A stretch of DNA of 64,000 nt, taken from NCBI RefSeq assembly GCF_900101605.1, contig NZ_FMUR01000003.1, forward strand, positions 325,213 through 389,212, read 5' to 3'. The notes beneath the pieces are model-generated. The model was not told the origin of the DNA, made no database searches, and worked only from the letters and a program-made list of their open reading frames with translations. Shown here one piece after another: positions 16,373-25,331 of this stretch; positions within the stretch are counted from its first letter, which is position 1, and every line of letters starts with the position of its first letter. This DNA comes from Butyrivibrio hungatei. GTDB lineage: Bacteria; Bacillota; Clostridia; Lachnospirales; Lachnospiraceae. The position numbers were made by a program, and so were the translations under genes.

Positions 16373-17350
16373 TTACTGATAATATACAGTCCATGACGCC
16401 GTCTTTTCAATAGGCCCCGCAGGATATTTGTCATAAGTCTGCTTGTAATATCCGCTTCCCTTTGCGTCCTGCATCTCCGTATCAAAGATGTACCACTTAT
16501 CGCCCATCTTAACTTCCGTCCAGGCATGTGGCGTTCTTCCGCCGCTTGCAGCCGCTACCGTTCCGCTGCACACCTTTGCATCATATCCAAGCCCCCTTGC
16601 AATATAAGCAAATGCTGCCGCATATTTATAGCAGTTCCCCTTTCCGGAAAAAAGAATCCGGCACGCGTAATCTCTCGTCCAATCCCCTACGGGAACTTTC
16701 ATTTCCCTTTCATAGGAAACCTCGCTTATAAAGTGATCAAAGCACCTTTCAAGCTGCCTGCTCTGCGTCATCGTACCGTCTGTACACTCTTCGATCACAG
16801 AAGCCACAAGTCTCATTATCTCACTTTTTGGCTCGATAAGATTACCATTTTTGTCCTTCCATCTGATACCGTACTGCGTATGAACAAAGTGCTCTCCCGG
16901 CACCTTATCCTCTGTCAGGCCGTCACCCGCCTGCGCATTGACAGTATTTATTATCTGATTCTTTAAGTCGGTCCCCACTCCAAGAAGCGCATTCTCGCCT
17001 ATCGAAGTTACACTCGCCGGAATCCTTGCACTTGAAAGCGCCGGCGGAAAACACAGCAGAACCGTTTTATTCTTGTTGTAAAGGCAGTCACTGAACGACG
17101 AGTAATAAGGATTCTTCTCGCTTACGGTAACAGATCTCAGTTTAAAAAGACCTTTAAAAGCATCCGAAGTGATCGAAGTCACATCACTGCCTATATGAAC
17201 TGTTGTAATCTCCGGATTCTTGCTAAAAGTAAGCGCATTTATCTCAGTAGTCCCCGAAGCTCCCAAATTAATGGTCGTTCCGACCGCTACCGCAAAAGAA
17301 ACTATAAATGCCGCAATTCTCTTGGCTCTCCGTATAATATTCCGCTTCAT
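16373..17350 (-). CDS. Secreted BspA-type LRR plus transglutaminase-like protein
   Basis: A 325-aa exported protein. After a signal peptide (about residues 1-35) come leucine-rich BspA-type repeats (roughly 40-125: VTSITSDAFKGLFKLRSVTV, IPASVTSIGENALLGV), then a transglutaminase-like domain (about 200-325) with GKGNCYKYAAAFAYIARGLGY (Cys), GRTPHAWTEV (His) and YIFDTEM (Asp), a complete Cys-His-Asp triad. Such bacterial domains usually act as thiol proteases or peptide-modifying enzymes. Its ATG overlaps the stop of the upstream gene (TAATG), showing tight coupling. The target is unknown; a cell-surface protein is plausible. Confidence 0.85.
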   Translation of the reverse strand: MKRNIIRRAKRIAAFIVSFAVAVGTTINLGASGTTEINALTFSKNPEITTVHIGSDVTSITSDAFKGLFKLRSVTVSEKNPYYSSFSDCLYNKNKTVLLCFPPALSSARIPASVTSIGENALLGVGTDLKNQIINTVNAQAGDGLTEDKVPGEHFVHTQYGIRWKDKNGNLIEPKSEIMRLVASVIEECTDGTMTQSRQLERCFDHFISEVSYEREMKVPVGDWTRDYACRILFSGKGNCYKYAAAFAYIARGLGYDAKVCSGTVAAASGGRTPHAWTEVKMGDKWYIFDTEMQDAKGSGYYKQTYDKYPAGPIEKTASWTVYYQ

Positions 17351-18270
17351 TACTTTTCCTTCTTTGGCTTTTCTGTCGCCACTTCAAACTTATATCTTAT
17401 CTTCGAATATGAAACTACATCTTTTTTATTGCCGCCTTCATTGGGATGCTTGCCGTATCCGGCCGTTGCGGTAATTCCGTCTCCGTAGCCTTCTTTTCCG
17501 TCAACAATTACCTGACACCACTGATCTTCCCATGAATTTATATTCTTGTGCACCCATGATATTCCGAGATAATCAAGAATAAGTCCGAGAGCCCTTGTAG
17601 CTCCCGCGCATGAATACTCGCCTCCTATAAAGACTCCGTAAGCAGTGCGGTATATCTTACCTTCTGTGGTATATGTTCCAAGATCGCAGTATGCCTTAAC
17701 TATTCCTGCCGCATATGCAACTTTCTCAACTTCTTTGATAGGCTTTTTCTTGGATGATTTGGACTTCGATGAACTCGATGCGCTTGATGCACTCGATGTC
17801 CCCGACGAATTTCCGGCATCTGCGGCATTTTCTATAGCTTCAGCGATCTGCTTTGCTATATTTCTTGCCTGTATTTCCTGATCGTATGTCATTCCTCCGT
17901 TGTCGTGCTTTGTCTTTGGAATGACGATGACATCCTTATCTCCTGTGGGAACAACAAATTCCGTGCTGTCTCCAATAAGTCTGTTGGCTACCCTGCCCTC
18001 TTTTTTACCAAAAATAACCCAATGTTCAACGAGCTTGTCGGGATTGGCGCCAAAGGCATTTCTAAGATCTGCATAGTTCAGATAGTAATACAAAGGATTG
18101 TATTCCGCTTTATAGTCAACTCCGTTATATACGGTGGTTGCTTTGGAAAAAGCCGTGTACGGATCATCTGCGGCATAAGCCTCTAAAGTTGCCGTGCCCG
18201 AAAAAGACACCCCCGTAAAAACAGCCAATGAAAGCATTGCCGAGAACGCTTTTGCCTTTAAGTTTCTCAT
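17350..18270 (-). CDS. Secreted transglutaminase-like protein with surface-type repeat
   Basis: A 306-aa exported protein: signal peptide to about residue 33, then a segment YNPLYYYLNYADLRNAFG...HWVIFGKKEGR that matches a short repeat common in clostridial surface proteins, a Ser/Lys-rich linker (about 150-175) and a C-terminal transglutaminase-like region with GGEYSCAGATRALGLILDYLG (Cys), a His in WVHKNINSWEDQW and YGDGI. The fold assignment rests on the SCAGATRA...LGI pattern and is weaker than for the neighbour. It is the first gene of the secreted trio and is divergent from the large surface protein at 18413. Confidence 0.75.
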   Translation of the reverse strand: MRNLKAKAFSAMLSLAVFTGVSFSGTATLEAYAADDPYTAFSKATTVYNGVDYKAEYNPLYYYLNYADLRNAFGANPDKLVEHWVIFGKKEGRVANRLIGDSTEFVVPTGDKDVIVIPKTKHDNGGMTYDQEIQARNIAKQIAEAIENAADAGNSSGTSSASSASSSSKSKSSKKKPIKEVEKVAYAAGIVKAYCDLGTYTTEGKIYRTAYGVFIGGEYSCAGATRALGLILDYLGISWVHKNINSWEDQWCQVIVDGKEGYGDGITATAGYGKHPNEGGNKKDVVSYSKIRYKFEVATEKPKKEK

Positions 18271-18412
18271 ATATTTTTTCCTCCGAAATGGGATTTATGT
18301 TCAGTATATAGATTTTATCGACATATTTTACAAAAAGTTTAGGTTTATGTTATTATAGTTCGGAATATTACAATTTGGAACAAATATATTTGAAATATAG
18401 GAGTGATCATCC

Positions 18413-20209
18413 ATGCGCAAAAGAGGCCTATCTGCGATAGTCCCGATCATATTGATCGCCGGACTTACTATTGCGGAAGTTTTCTGTTCCTCTGTTCCGA
18501 CGCACGCAAAAGAAGATAATTCAAATCTTCAAAACGAAACTGCAAGCAACGGAAATACTACTTTAAATGACAATCCGGTAGTAAAAAGACCTGAACAGAC
18601 CAAAACCGGCAATGATGAATCGACCTACACTGCCAAGACATCCATTGATAATTCATCATCAACCCCCACAAAAGAATTAATTACGACAGAATTATATACA
18701 AAAGAATCAGAACCTAAAGTACCGGATAAGCCGATAGAACCGCTTCCTGAAATACCTGTAAAAGAAGAATATAAGGAAATCGAATATCCTGTACCTGAAG
18801 ATTTACCTTCTCCAAGAGTTACTTTCCGTATTCTTGACAGCTCGGAAGGTGATATCGACAGTTCAGTTGCTTATTCCACAGGAAACAGCTACATCGCGGA
18901 AATTGAGATAGACGGCGCAATAGGTGAAAAAGCAGAAAATAAGTTTTCACCTTCAACTTCTGATGATTCGAATATCAAGATCAGCGGTATAACTTTGCAA
19001 AATGAGATAGCATCTTCTCTAAACAGCTATCCTACCGAAGATGATATCAAAAAATATTGCTCTTTTAACCCGAAAACCCAATACATCGCCTGGTATTACA
19101 TAAACGCCGATTACTACGACGATATCTATGTAGACGGTGTCATAAGAACACGTACTACTCCCGTGGAAGAAGAGCCTGTTGCCGAAAAAGAACCTGCTGT
19201 TGAAAAAAAGCCTGAATTTGTCCCCGATGTTACGATCAAGATCGAAACAACCTGCGACATATCAGAATTTGAATATGACGGTGAAGAACACTATTTCGGT
19301 GGTTTCAGCATCACTGTTGAAGATAACGATCCGGTCGTAAATTCCGTGACCACTTTCTTCGATGCACTCGGTAATTTTGTAAGCAAGAAAGTAAATGCGG
19401 GAGAAAACGGCTCAGGAACTTATTTTGAGCACAACAATATCAGATACTGGGTTAATATCGATGCGGCTTACATACGTGCCAAGCAGATAGCCGCATTTGA
19501 CAATATCCCTTTCATATTCAACAATGAAGTAATCGAGCCTAAAGATATTGTAGTAAAAGTAGTCGACGATGCCGGAAATGTAATATCTTCCGTCCCGACA
19601 ACTCAGATTGCCCAAAATAAAACTTCTTCTCAGAAGAAACTTAAAGTAACACCCAGAAAGCTTACGATTGAAGCAGGTACAACTGTTCAGAACTACTCAG
19701 GAAATACTATTACAAACAAAGAAGTTAAGATTACTTCCGGTTCGCTTCTTAAAGGACACGAACTCGTTGATGTTGTTATAAACGGAAGCCAAAGCGGTAT
19801 AGGATCCTCCGTAAATGAAATTACCAGCTACAGGATCATCGACGAAAACGGCAATGACGTAACCTCGTACTACGACGTAAAATGTACAAACGGTAAACTT
19901 GTTCTTGTCGACGGAAACAACGGAAACAGCAGCAAATCAAGTAATGATACCACTACTGATACCGCCCCTGTTTCAACAACCAAGGCAAAAGACAAGAATC
20001 TTCCGAAAAAAGCTCTTATAATAGGCGGTAAGACTCTGGAAAAGACAAGTTCAAAAAATGACGATAACGTCCTCGGTAAGACGAGACTTGCTAGAATGTC
20101 AAAGACCTATGATGCATCAAACACAGGTATTAAACTATGGATTATATTGATAGCGGCAATAGCGGCAATCCGCCTGCTGATGCCGGAGTCAAAGAGCCTG
20201 AAAAAATAA
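18413..20209 (+). CDS. Large cell-surface protein with C-terminal membrane anchor
   Basis: A 598-aa protein of unknown function. It has a signal peptide (residues 1-35, ending VPTHAKE), a Thr/Pro/Glu-rich linker (about 40-130), a beta-rich middle containing a Pro/Glu/Val-rich spacer (EEEPVAEKEPAVEKKP), a domain near 400-500 (VTPRKLTIEAGT..NYSGNTIT...GSLLKGHELV..V.G) that resembles MBG/YDG bacterial Ig-like domains, and a C-terminal hydrophobic helix (LWIILIAAIAAIRLL) with a basic tail. There is no LPXTG. AGGAG lies upstream of the ATG. It is divergent from the transglutaminase trio, which makes it a possible substrate of those enzymes (inference only). Confidence 0.8.
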   Translation: MRKRGLSAIVPIILIAGLTIAEVFCSSVPTHAKEDNSNLQNETASNGNTTLNDNPVVKRPEQTKTGNDESTYTAKTSIDNSSSTPTKELITTELYTKESEPKVPDKPIEPLPEIPVKEEYKEIEYPVPEDLPSPRVTFRILDSSEGDIDSSVAYSTGNSYIAEIEIDGAIGEKAENKFSPSTSDDSNIKISGITLQNEIASSLNSYPTEDDIKKYCSFNPKTQYIAWYYINADYYDDIYVDGVIRTRTTPVEEEPVAEKEPAVEKKPEFVPDVTIKIETTCDISEFEYDGEEHYFGGFSITVEDNDPVVNSVTTFFDALGNFVSKKVNAGENGSGTYFEHNNIRYWVNIDAAYIRAKQIAAFDNIPFIFNNEVIEPKDIVVKVVDDAGNVISSVPTTQIAQNKTSSQKKLKVTPRKLTIEAGTTVQNYSGNTITNKEVKITSGSLLKGHELVDVVINGSQSGIGSSVNEITSYRIIDENGNDVTSYYDVKCTNGKLVLVDGNNGNSSKSSNDTTTDTAPVSTTKAKDKNLPKKALIIGGKTLEKTSSKNDDNVLGKTRLARMSKTYDASNTGIKLWIILIAAIAAIRLLMPESKSLKK

Positions 20210-20219
20210 AAGATTTAAA

Positions 20220-20252
20220 GGGAAACGCTAAAAAACGTTTCCCTTTTATTTT
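20220..20252 (+). terminator. Terminator after the surface protein
   Basis: GGGAAACG and CGTTTCCC (20219-20242) form an 8-bp stem followed by TTTTATTTTTT. The minus strand also continues T-rich, so it probably serves radA as well. Confidence 0.85.
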
Positions 20253-20255
20253 TTA

Positions 20256-21632
20256 TCATATGTAATTCATGGCGTCTGCAACAGATGAAACGCCGACGAT
20301 ATTTATATTCTTTGCACTCTTTTTAAGTTTGCTTTCAAGAGCTTTTGGTACTATGCATGTCTTAAATCCAAGTTTTTCCGCTTCCTGAACCCTTGAATCA
20401 GCCATATTTACCGAACGGACTTCACCCGATAATCCGACTTCACCGAATGCAATAACGTCATCTCCTATCGGCTTATTCTTAAAGCTCGATATAAGCGCCA
20501 TACAGATTCCAAGATCAAGAGAAGGCTCCGCAAGTTTCATTCCGCCTGCCAGATTTACATAGGCATCATATTCTCCCATTTGAAGGCCCACACGTTTTTC
20601 CAAGACCGCCATAAGAAGATTTACTCTGTTATAATCGGTTCCGTTCGCCTGTCGGCGTGGAAATCCGAAATTACTCCTGCATACAAGTGCCTGAATTTCT
20701 ATAAGTATCGGCCTTGTTCCCTCTACGGAACAAGTCACTATCGATCCGCTGGCATTTTCAGGCTTTCCCTCAAGCATAAACTCGGAAGGATTGGTAACTT
20801 CGGCAAGTCCCTTCTCCTGCATCTCAAAAACACCTATCTCATTTGTGGATCCAAAACGATTTTTGACTGCACGAAGGATTCTGTACGAAGCATGTCTGTC
20901 GCCTTCAAAATATAAAACGGTATCCACCATGTGTTCAAGAACTCTGGGACCCGCAACCTGCCCTTCTTTAGTCACATGTCCGACTATAAATACAGTAATA
21001 TTAAGGCTCTTTGCTATACGCAAAAGAACAGCCGTAGACTCTCTTACCTGTGAAACGCTACCGGGCGCCGATGTCACGGAATCGCTGAACATCGTCTGTA
21101 TGGAGTCAATGATTACTATTTCAGGCTTTGCCCTGTTTATCGTCTCTTCTATGTTTTCAAGATTGGTCTCACACATAAACTTAAGAGTATCGGAAAAATC
21201 TCCGATCCTGTTTGCACGAAGCTTTATCTGCCTAAGAGATTCCTCTCCCGAAATATACAGAACCTCTTTCTTATCGCCCGAAAGATTCCCTGCAACCTGA
21301 AGAAGAAGCGTTGACTTACCTATTCCGGGGTCTCCTCCCACAAGGATAAGAGAACCTCTTACAAGTCCTCCTCCAAGCACTCTGTTAAGCTCATTTATAT
21401 GTGTATCCGCCCTCTCCTCGTCTTTCATCTCTATTTCAGACAATGTCTTAGGAGTGCTTCTTCCGTTTCCCGAAAGCCCCGTTGATGTTATTCCCTGCTT
21501 TTTGGATGCCGGCTTTACGGTCTCTTCCACAAAGGTATTCCATTCCTTGCATCCCGGGCACTGTCCCATCCATTTAGACGATTCATAGCCGCAATTTTGG
21601 CAGTAAAAAACGGTTTTTATCTTTGTTGCCAT
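20256..21632 (-). CDS. radA: DNA repair protein RadA
   Basis: A 458-aa branch-migration ATPase for recombination intermediates. Order of domains: zinc finger (CQNCGYESSKWMGQCPGC) at the N-terminus, RecA-like ATPase with Walker A GGDPGIGKST, Walker B region IVIIDSIQTM, the RadA-specific KNRFGS motif, and a Lon-type C-terminal domain. The ATG at 21632 is used because GGGAG lies about 7 nt upstream; the 12 codons before it lack a ribosome binding site. It appears to be followed by a shared terminator with the plus-strand surface protein. Confidence 0.95.
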   Translation of the reverse strand: MATKIKTVFYCQNCGYESSKWMGQCPGCKEWNTFVEETVKPASKKQGITSTGLSGNGRSTPKTLSEIEMKDEERADTHINELNRVLGGGLVRGSLILVGGDPGIGKSTLLLQVAGNLSGDKKEVLYISGEESLRQIKLRANRIGDFSDTLKFMCETNLENIEETINRAKPEIVIIDSIQTMFSDSVTSAPGSVSQVRESTAVLLRIAKSLNITVFIVGHVTKEGQVAGPRVLEHMVDTVLYFEGDRHASYRILRAVKNRFGSTNEIGVFEMQEKGLAEVTNPSEFMLEGKPENASGSIVTCSVEGTRPILIEIQALVCRSNFGFPRRQANGTDYNRVNLLMAVLEKRVGLQMGEYDAYVNLAGGMKLAEPSLDLGICMALISSFKNKPIGDDVIAFGEVGLSGEVRSVNMADSRVQEAEKLGFKTCIVPKALESKLKKSAKNINIVGVSSVADAMNYI

Positions 21633-21715
21633 AATCTTCTCCCTCAGTTCAAAAAATGCATTAAACATACGTAGAGGGCTCTTCGAATACCATCGAAAAG
21701 CCCTCTCTATAATTT

Positions 21716-22126
21716 TTACTTCTCAACTTTTACGCTAATAGCGCCATTTCCCGATAACTCAACACTCAGATTAAGTTTCCCTCCGAGGTTTGTGCTCATC
21801 TTGCCGATACTGTTACCGTTCACATAAACACTGTACTCTGTATTTTCAAGAAGTCCGAGTGTAATCTGTGCGTCATTTTCGCCTTCAACACTAAACTCGA
21901 CTCCTCCTTCCGTCTCTTTAAAGCCTAAAACCGCAGTGCCCGGAACGGATTCATATAAGAAATTGTCGTTACACTCAAGCTTTGTAATGTCCTTAAAGGT
22001 CTTTACTTTAAATACATCTCCGTTGTGTTCAAAATTTTCAAGTTTTTTCTTTTCATTAAGCTCATAGTTACCGAAGCTGATGCTTCCATCATTCTCGGCA
22101 CGTATCAACTGCTCTACGACAGCCAT
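21716..22126 (-). CDS. Small conserved protein of unknown function (endosialidase-chain-like annotation)
   Basis: A 136-aa, soluble, beta-rich acidic protein without signal peptide. The opening MAVVEQLIRAENDGSISFGNYEL and the pattern YESVPGTAVLGF...EDGV-like...AQITLGL...YSVYVNG resemble short Lachnospiraceae proteins that databases sometimes call endosialidase chain; no catalytic residues support that name and it is given from memory only. AGGAGG lies upstream of the ATG. It sits between clpC and radA with its own short AT-rich upstream region. Confidence 0.7.
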   Translation of the reverse strand: MAVVEQLIRAENDGSISFGNYELNEKKKLENFEHNGDVFKVKTFKDITKLECNDNFLYESVPGTAVLGFKETEGGVEFSVEGENDAQITLGLLENTEYSVYVNGNSIGKMSTNLGGKLNLSVELSGNGAISVKVEK

Positions 22127-22208
22127 AATAACCCTCCTGAGATTTGGTGCTAATAATAGTTATAATTATTATAATTCATATCGATCTAATTATAAACTTA
22201 AAATTCAC

Positions 22209-24794
22209 TTATTTTTTTGACGTCTTTTTGGCACTTTTTATACTTGTCTTCGAAGCAGGCTTCTTTGTCTTTACAGAAGTCTTTGTTTTAAGGGGCTTTT
22301 TGGCCTTAGTTGTCTTCACTGTGACCTTTTTTACAGAAGTTTTCTTTCCGTCTGCCGAAACAAATACGATCTTCTTATCCTTCAAGGATACAGTTACATC
22401 GCTTCCCGCTTTGATATTGCCTTTTAAAAGTTCTTCAGCCATTGCATCCTCTATGGATGACTGAATAGCTCTCTTAAGAGGTCTTGCTCCCATTTTGGCA
22501 TCAGAATGTTTCTCAATAAGGAACTTCTTTACCGCAGGAGAAATAGTGAGATTGATATTCATCTGCTCCTTGCATCTCTTGCTGAGATTGCGTGAAAGAA
22601 GCGTAACAATATCCATCATCTCTTTCTCTGTGAGGGTATGGAATACCTGTATCTCATCAATACGGTTGATGAATTCAGGCTTAAAGAGCCTCTTTACTTC
22701 CTCCATAACTCCGGACTTCATATCTTCATAATCCTTCTTAGCATCATCGCCCGCGCCAAAGCCGAGTTTCTTTGGATCAACGATTTTCTGTGCACCGACA
22801 TTTGATGTCATGATGAGGATGGTATTCTTAAAACTTACCTTACGTCCCTTTGCATCGGTTATATGTCCGTCATCAAGCACCTGAAGAAGAACATTAAAGA
22901 TATCGGGATGTGCCTTCTCGATCTCATCAAACAGGATTACCGAATATGGATGTCTTCTTACTTTCTCACTGAGCTGTCCGCCCTCATCATATCCAACATA
23001 TCCCGGAGGCGATCCGATCATCTTCGATACCGAATGACCTTCCATATACTCCGACATATCAACTCTTATAAGTGCATTCTCATCGCCGAACATAGCCTCG
23101 GCAAGAGCCTTTGAAAGTTCTGTCTTACCTACACCTGTAGGTCCGAGGAACAAGAACGATCCAATAGGTCTGTTGGGATCCTGAAGACCTACTCTTCCTC
23201 TTCTGATAGCCTTTGAGATCGCGCTTACAGCCTCTTCCTGTCCTATAACTCTCTTATGAAGAACCGACTCAAGTTTAAGAAGCTTCTCGGATTCCTTCTC
23301 CGCAATCTTTTTGACGGGAATTCTTGTCCACTGGGCAACAACTTCCGCAATATCATTTTCATTTACCACAAGGCCTTCGGAATTTACTTTTTTCTTATCC
23401 GCATTTTTTACCCTGCTGTATTTTGAAATAAGTTTCTTCTGCTCACTGTTAAGCTGTCCGGCAAGATCGAAATCATCGTTCTTAAGCGCGTTCTCAATCT
23501 TAAGATCGTATTCAGCAATACCGTCCTCAATCTCTTTAAGCTTGGGTGATATTCCCACAGCGTGAAGTCTGACTGCAGATGCCGCCTCATCAATAAGGTC
23601 GATGGCCTTATCAGGAAGGTTTCTGTCATTGATATATCTCTCGGAGAGGTCAACTGCCGCTTTAATAGCCTCAGGAGTGATCTTAACCCTGTGATGCTCT
23701 TCATATTTGCCGACTACGCCCTTTAATATCTCCTCTGCCTCTTCTTTAGTAGGTTCATCCACATTGACAGGCTGGAAACGTCTCTCAAGAGCCGCATCCT
23801 TCTCAACATATTTGCGATACTCTGTAATCGTTGTAGCTCCTATCATCTGAATCTCGCCTCTTGCAAGAGAAGGCTTAAGAATATTTGATGCATCTATCGC
23901 GCCCTCAGCTCCGCCGGCTCCGATAAGAGTATGCATCTCATCCACAAAAAGAATTATATTTCCGTCATCAATAACTTCCTTAATGACTTTCTTGATTCTT
24001 TCCTCAAACTCTCCTCTGTACTTAGATCCGGCGATCATTCCGGAAAGATCCAGAGTAACAAGCCTCTTATCCTGCACCGTAAAAGGCACATTTCCCGAAA
24101 CTATCCTCTGTGCAAGGCCTTCAACAACAGCAGTCTTACCGACGCCGGGTTCACCTATAAGACAGGGATTATTCTTGGTCCTTCTACTCAAGATCTGAAT
24201 AACTCTCTGTATTTCTCTTTCTCTTCCAACTACAGGATCAAGCTTTTTCTCACGTGCAAGCGCGGTCATATCCCTGCTGTACTGAGCAAGAATAGAACCC
24301 TTTCTGCCGCCTCTGGGATTAACCTTTCGACCAAGGTCCTCTTTTACAAGATTTGGATCTTCTCCCATTGCTGCAAGTGTCTCTGCATAAATTTTCTGCA
24401 CAGGGACATTGAGCGTACTTATAAGTCGCACAGCGACATTTTCACCCTCTTTTATCAGAGCCAAAAGAATATGCTCGGTTCCGGTCTTATCTGCCTTAAA
24501 TCTTTCAGACATGATATGTGAGTCCTCAAGAACTTTCTCCGCTCTTGGTGAAAAACCGTCTCTGTCAAGAGTTCTCACACTGCTTCCGGGAACGATAAGA
24601 TCCTTTATCATATCCATCATTCTGGACTCATCAATTCCGTTATCCACAAGGATTCTTGAAGCCACGCTTCCATCCTCAAGGATAAGTCCCATAAGAATAT
24701 GCTCGGTTCCGACATAGTTAAGTTTTAGATTCCTTGCTGTTTTCTTGGCGAGTCTAAGTGCATCCTCGGCCATGGCAGTGAACTGATCATTCAT
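22209..24794 (-). CDS. clpC: ATP-dependent Clp protease ATPase subunit ClpC, with Lys-rich tail
   Basis: An 861-aa AAA+ unfoldase for ClpP. Features in order: two Clp-N repeats (residues 1-145), first AAA+ module (Walker A GEPGVGKT, VDEMHTLIGAGG), an UvrB/UvrC-like middle coiled coil near 420-450, second AAA+ module (Walker A GPTGVGKT, Walker B ILFDEIEKAH) and the D2-small domain. The last 45 or so residues form an extra tail with about 19 Lys plus Thr/Ser/Pro and no acidic residue, absent from standard ClpC. Its ATG overlaps the upstream GntR gene by 4 bp. The usual ctsR-mcsA-mcsB partners are not here. Confidence 0.95.
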   Translation of the reverse strand: MNDQFTAMAEDALRLAKKTARNLKLNYVGTEHILMGLILEDGSVASRILVDNGIDESRMMDMIKDLIVPGSSVRTLDRDGFSPRAEKVLEDSHIMSERFKADKTGTEHILLALIKEGENVAVRLISTLNVPVQKIYAETLAAMGEDPNLVKEDLGRKVNPRGGRKGSILAQYSRDMTALAREKKLDPVVGREREIQRVIQILSRRTKNNPCLIGEPGVGKTAVVEGLAQRIVSGNVPFTVQDKRLVTLDLSGMIAGSKYRGEFEERIKKVIKEVIDDGNIILFVDEMHTLIGAGGAEGAIDASNILKPSLARGEIQMIGATTITEYRKYVEKDAALERRFQPVNVDEPTKEEAEEILKGVVGKYEEHHRVKITPEAIKAAVDLSERYINDRNLPDKAIDLIDEAASAVRLHAVGISPKLKEIEDGIAEYDLKIENALKNDDFDLAGQLNSEQKKLISKYSRVKNADKKKVNSEGLVVNENDIAEVVAQWTRIPVKKIAEKESEKLLKLESVLHKRVIGQEEAVSAISKAIRRGRVGLQDPNRPIGSFLFLGPTGVGKTELSKALAEAMFGDENALIRVDMSEYMEGHSVSKMIGSPPGYVGYDEGGQLSEKVRRHPYSVILFDEIEKAHPDIFNVLLQVLDDGHITDAKGRKVSFKNTILIMTSNVGAQKIVDPKKLGFGAGDDAKKDYEDMKSGVMEEVKRLFKPEFINRIDEIQVFHTLTEKEMMDIVTLLSRNLSKRCKEQMNINLTISPAVKKFLIEKHSDAKMGARPLKRAIQSSIEDAMAEELLKGNIKAGSDVTVSLKDKKIVFVSADGKKTSVKKVTVKTTKAKKPLKTKTSVKTKKPASKTSIKSAKKTSKK

Positions 24795-25174
24795 ATCCCA
24801 TCTATCCTTTCATAATTATCATATAGCTTATCTACAAGTTCATGTATTTCGTCTCGATCTATTCCCTTACAAATTGCTCTTGCCAGAACAACCGCCAGCT
24901 CTGACTGAGCTTCCTGAAGCGCCTGAAGTCTGTTGATATCAATTGCGATTATGGCACCGCGCCTTCTGTCTATCTTAACAAAGCCTTCTCTCTGCAAGAT
25001 CGAATAAGCCTTGTTGACGGTATGCATATTGATACCAATAGTTTCCGCAAGCTGCCTCACGCTCGGAAGCTGCTCTCCCTCACGAAATTGAGACGTAGCT
25101 ATGCCCAAAATGATCTGATTACAAAGCTGAATATAAATAGCTTCATCACTGTTAAAATCAATCTCTATGATCAT
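24791..25174 (-). CDS. GntR-family (YtrA-type) transcriptional regulator
   Basis: A 127-aa regulator with an N-terminal winged helix-turn-helix of the GntR type (PIYIQL-like AIYIQLCNQI, EGEQLPSVRQLAETIGINMHTVNKAYSILQREGFV) and a short C-terminal helical dimerisation segment rather than a FadR/HutC ligand domain, as in YtrA proteins. It precedes clpC with a 4-bp overlap, so it probably autoregulates the pair and takes the place of CtsR as the local controller of clpC. The signal is unknown. Confidence 0.9.
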   Translation of the reverse strand: MIIEIDFNSDEAIYIQLCNQIILGIATSQFREGEQLPSVRQLAETIGINMHTVNKAYSILQREGFVKIDRRRGAIIAIDINRLQALQEAQSELAVVLARAICKGIDRDEIHELVDKLYDNYERIDGI

Positions 25175-25190
25175 CTCCGCCTCCTATTGC

Positions 25191-25235
25191 ATACTTGTGA
25201 TATATTTAGTATAACACGTGATACAGATTCGTCAA
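25191..25235 (-). promoter_or_regulatory. Promoter of gntR-clpC with repeated GTGATA motifs
   Basis: On the minus strand TTGACG (25230-25235) and TATACT (25208-25213) are 16 bp apart. GTGATA occurs at about 25197-25202 and again at 25218-25223 on the plus strand, the second within a near palindrome around CACGTG (GTATAACACGTGATAC). This is a candidate operator for the GntR protein. Confidence 0.6.
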
Positions 25236-25275
25236 ACCGAAACAAATTATCTATATAACCATATGCTATCAGAAG

Positions 25276-25315
25276 AAAAAAATCGCTTGCCATAGAACAA
25301 ATCTATAACAAGCGA
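25276..25315 (-). terminator. Terminator of the SH3-domain gene
   Basis: TCGCTTG and CAAGCGA (25283-25315) pair, with further pairing toward the loop, and the minus strand continues with seven T residues. Confidence 0.85.
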
Positions 25316-25331
25316 CTTTATTTATCTTATA

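Noticed and set aside
22144..22464. Plus-strand ORF opposite the ClpC tail
   Set aside because: Antisense shadow of the Lys/Thr-rich clpC 3' end.
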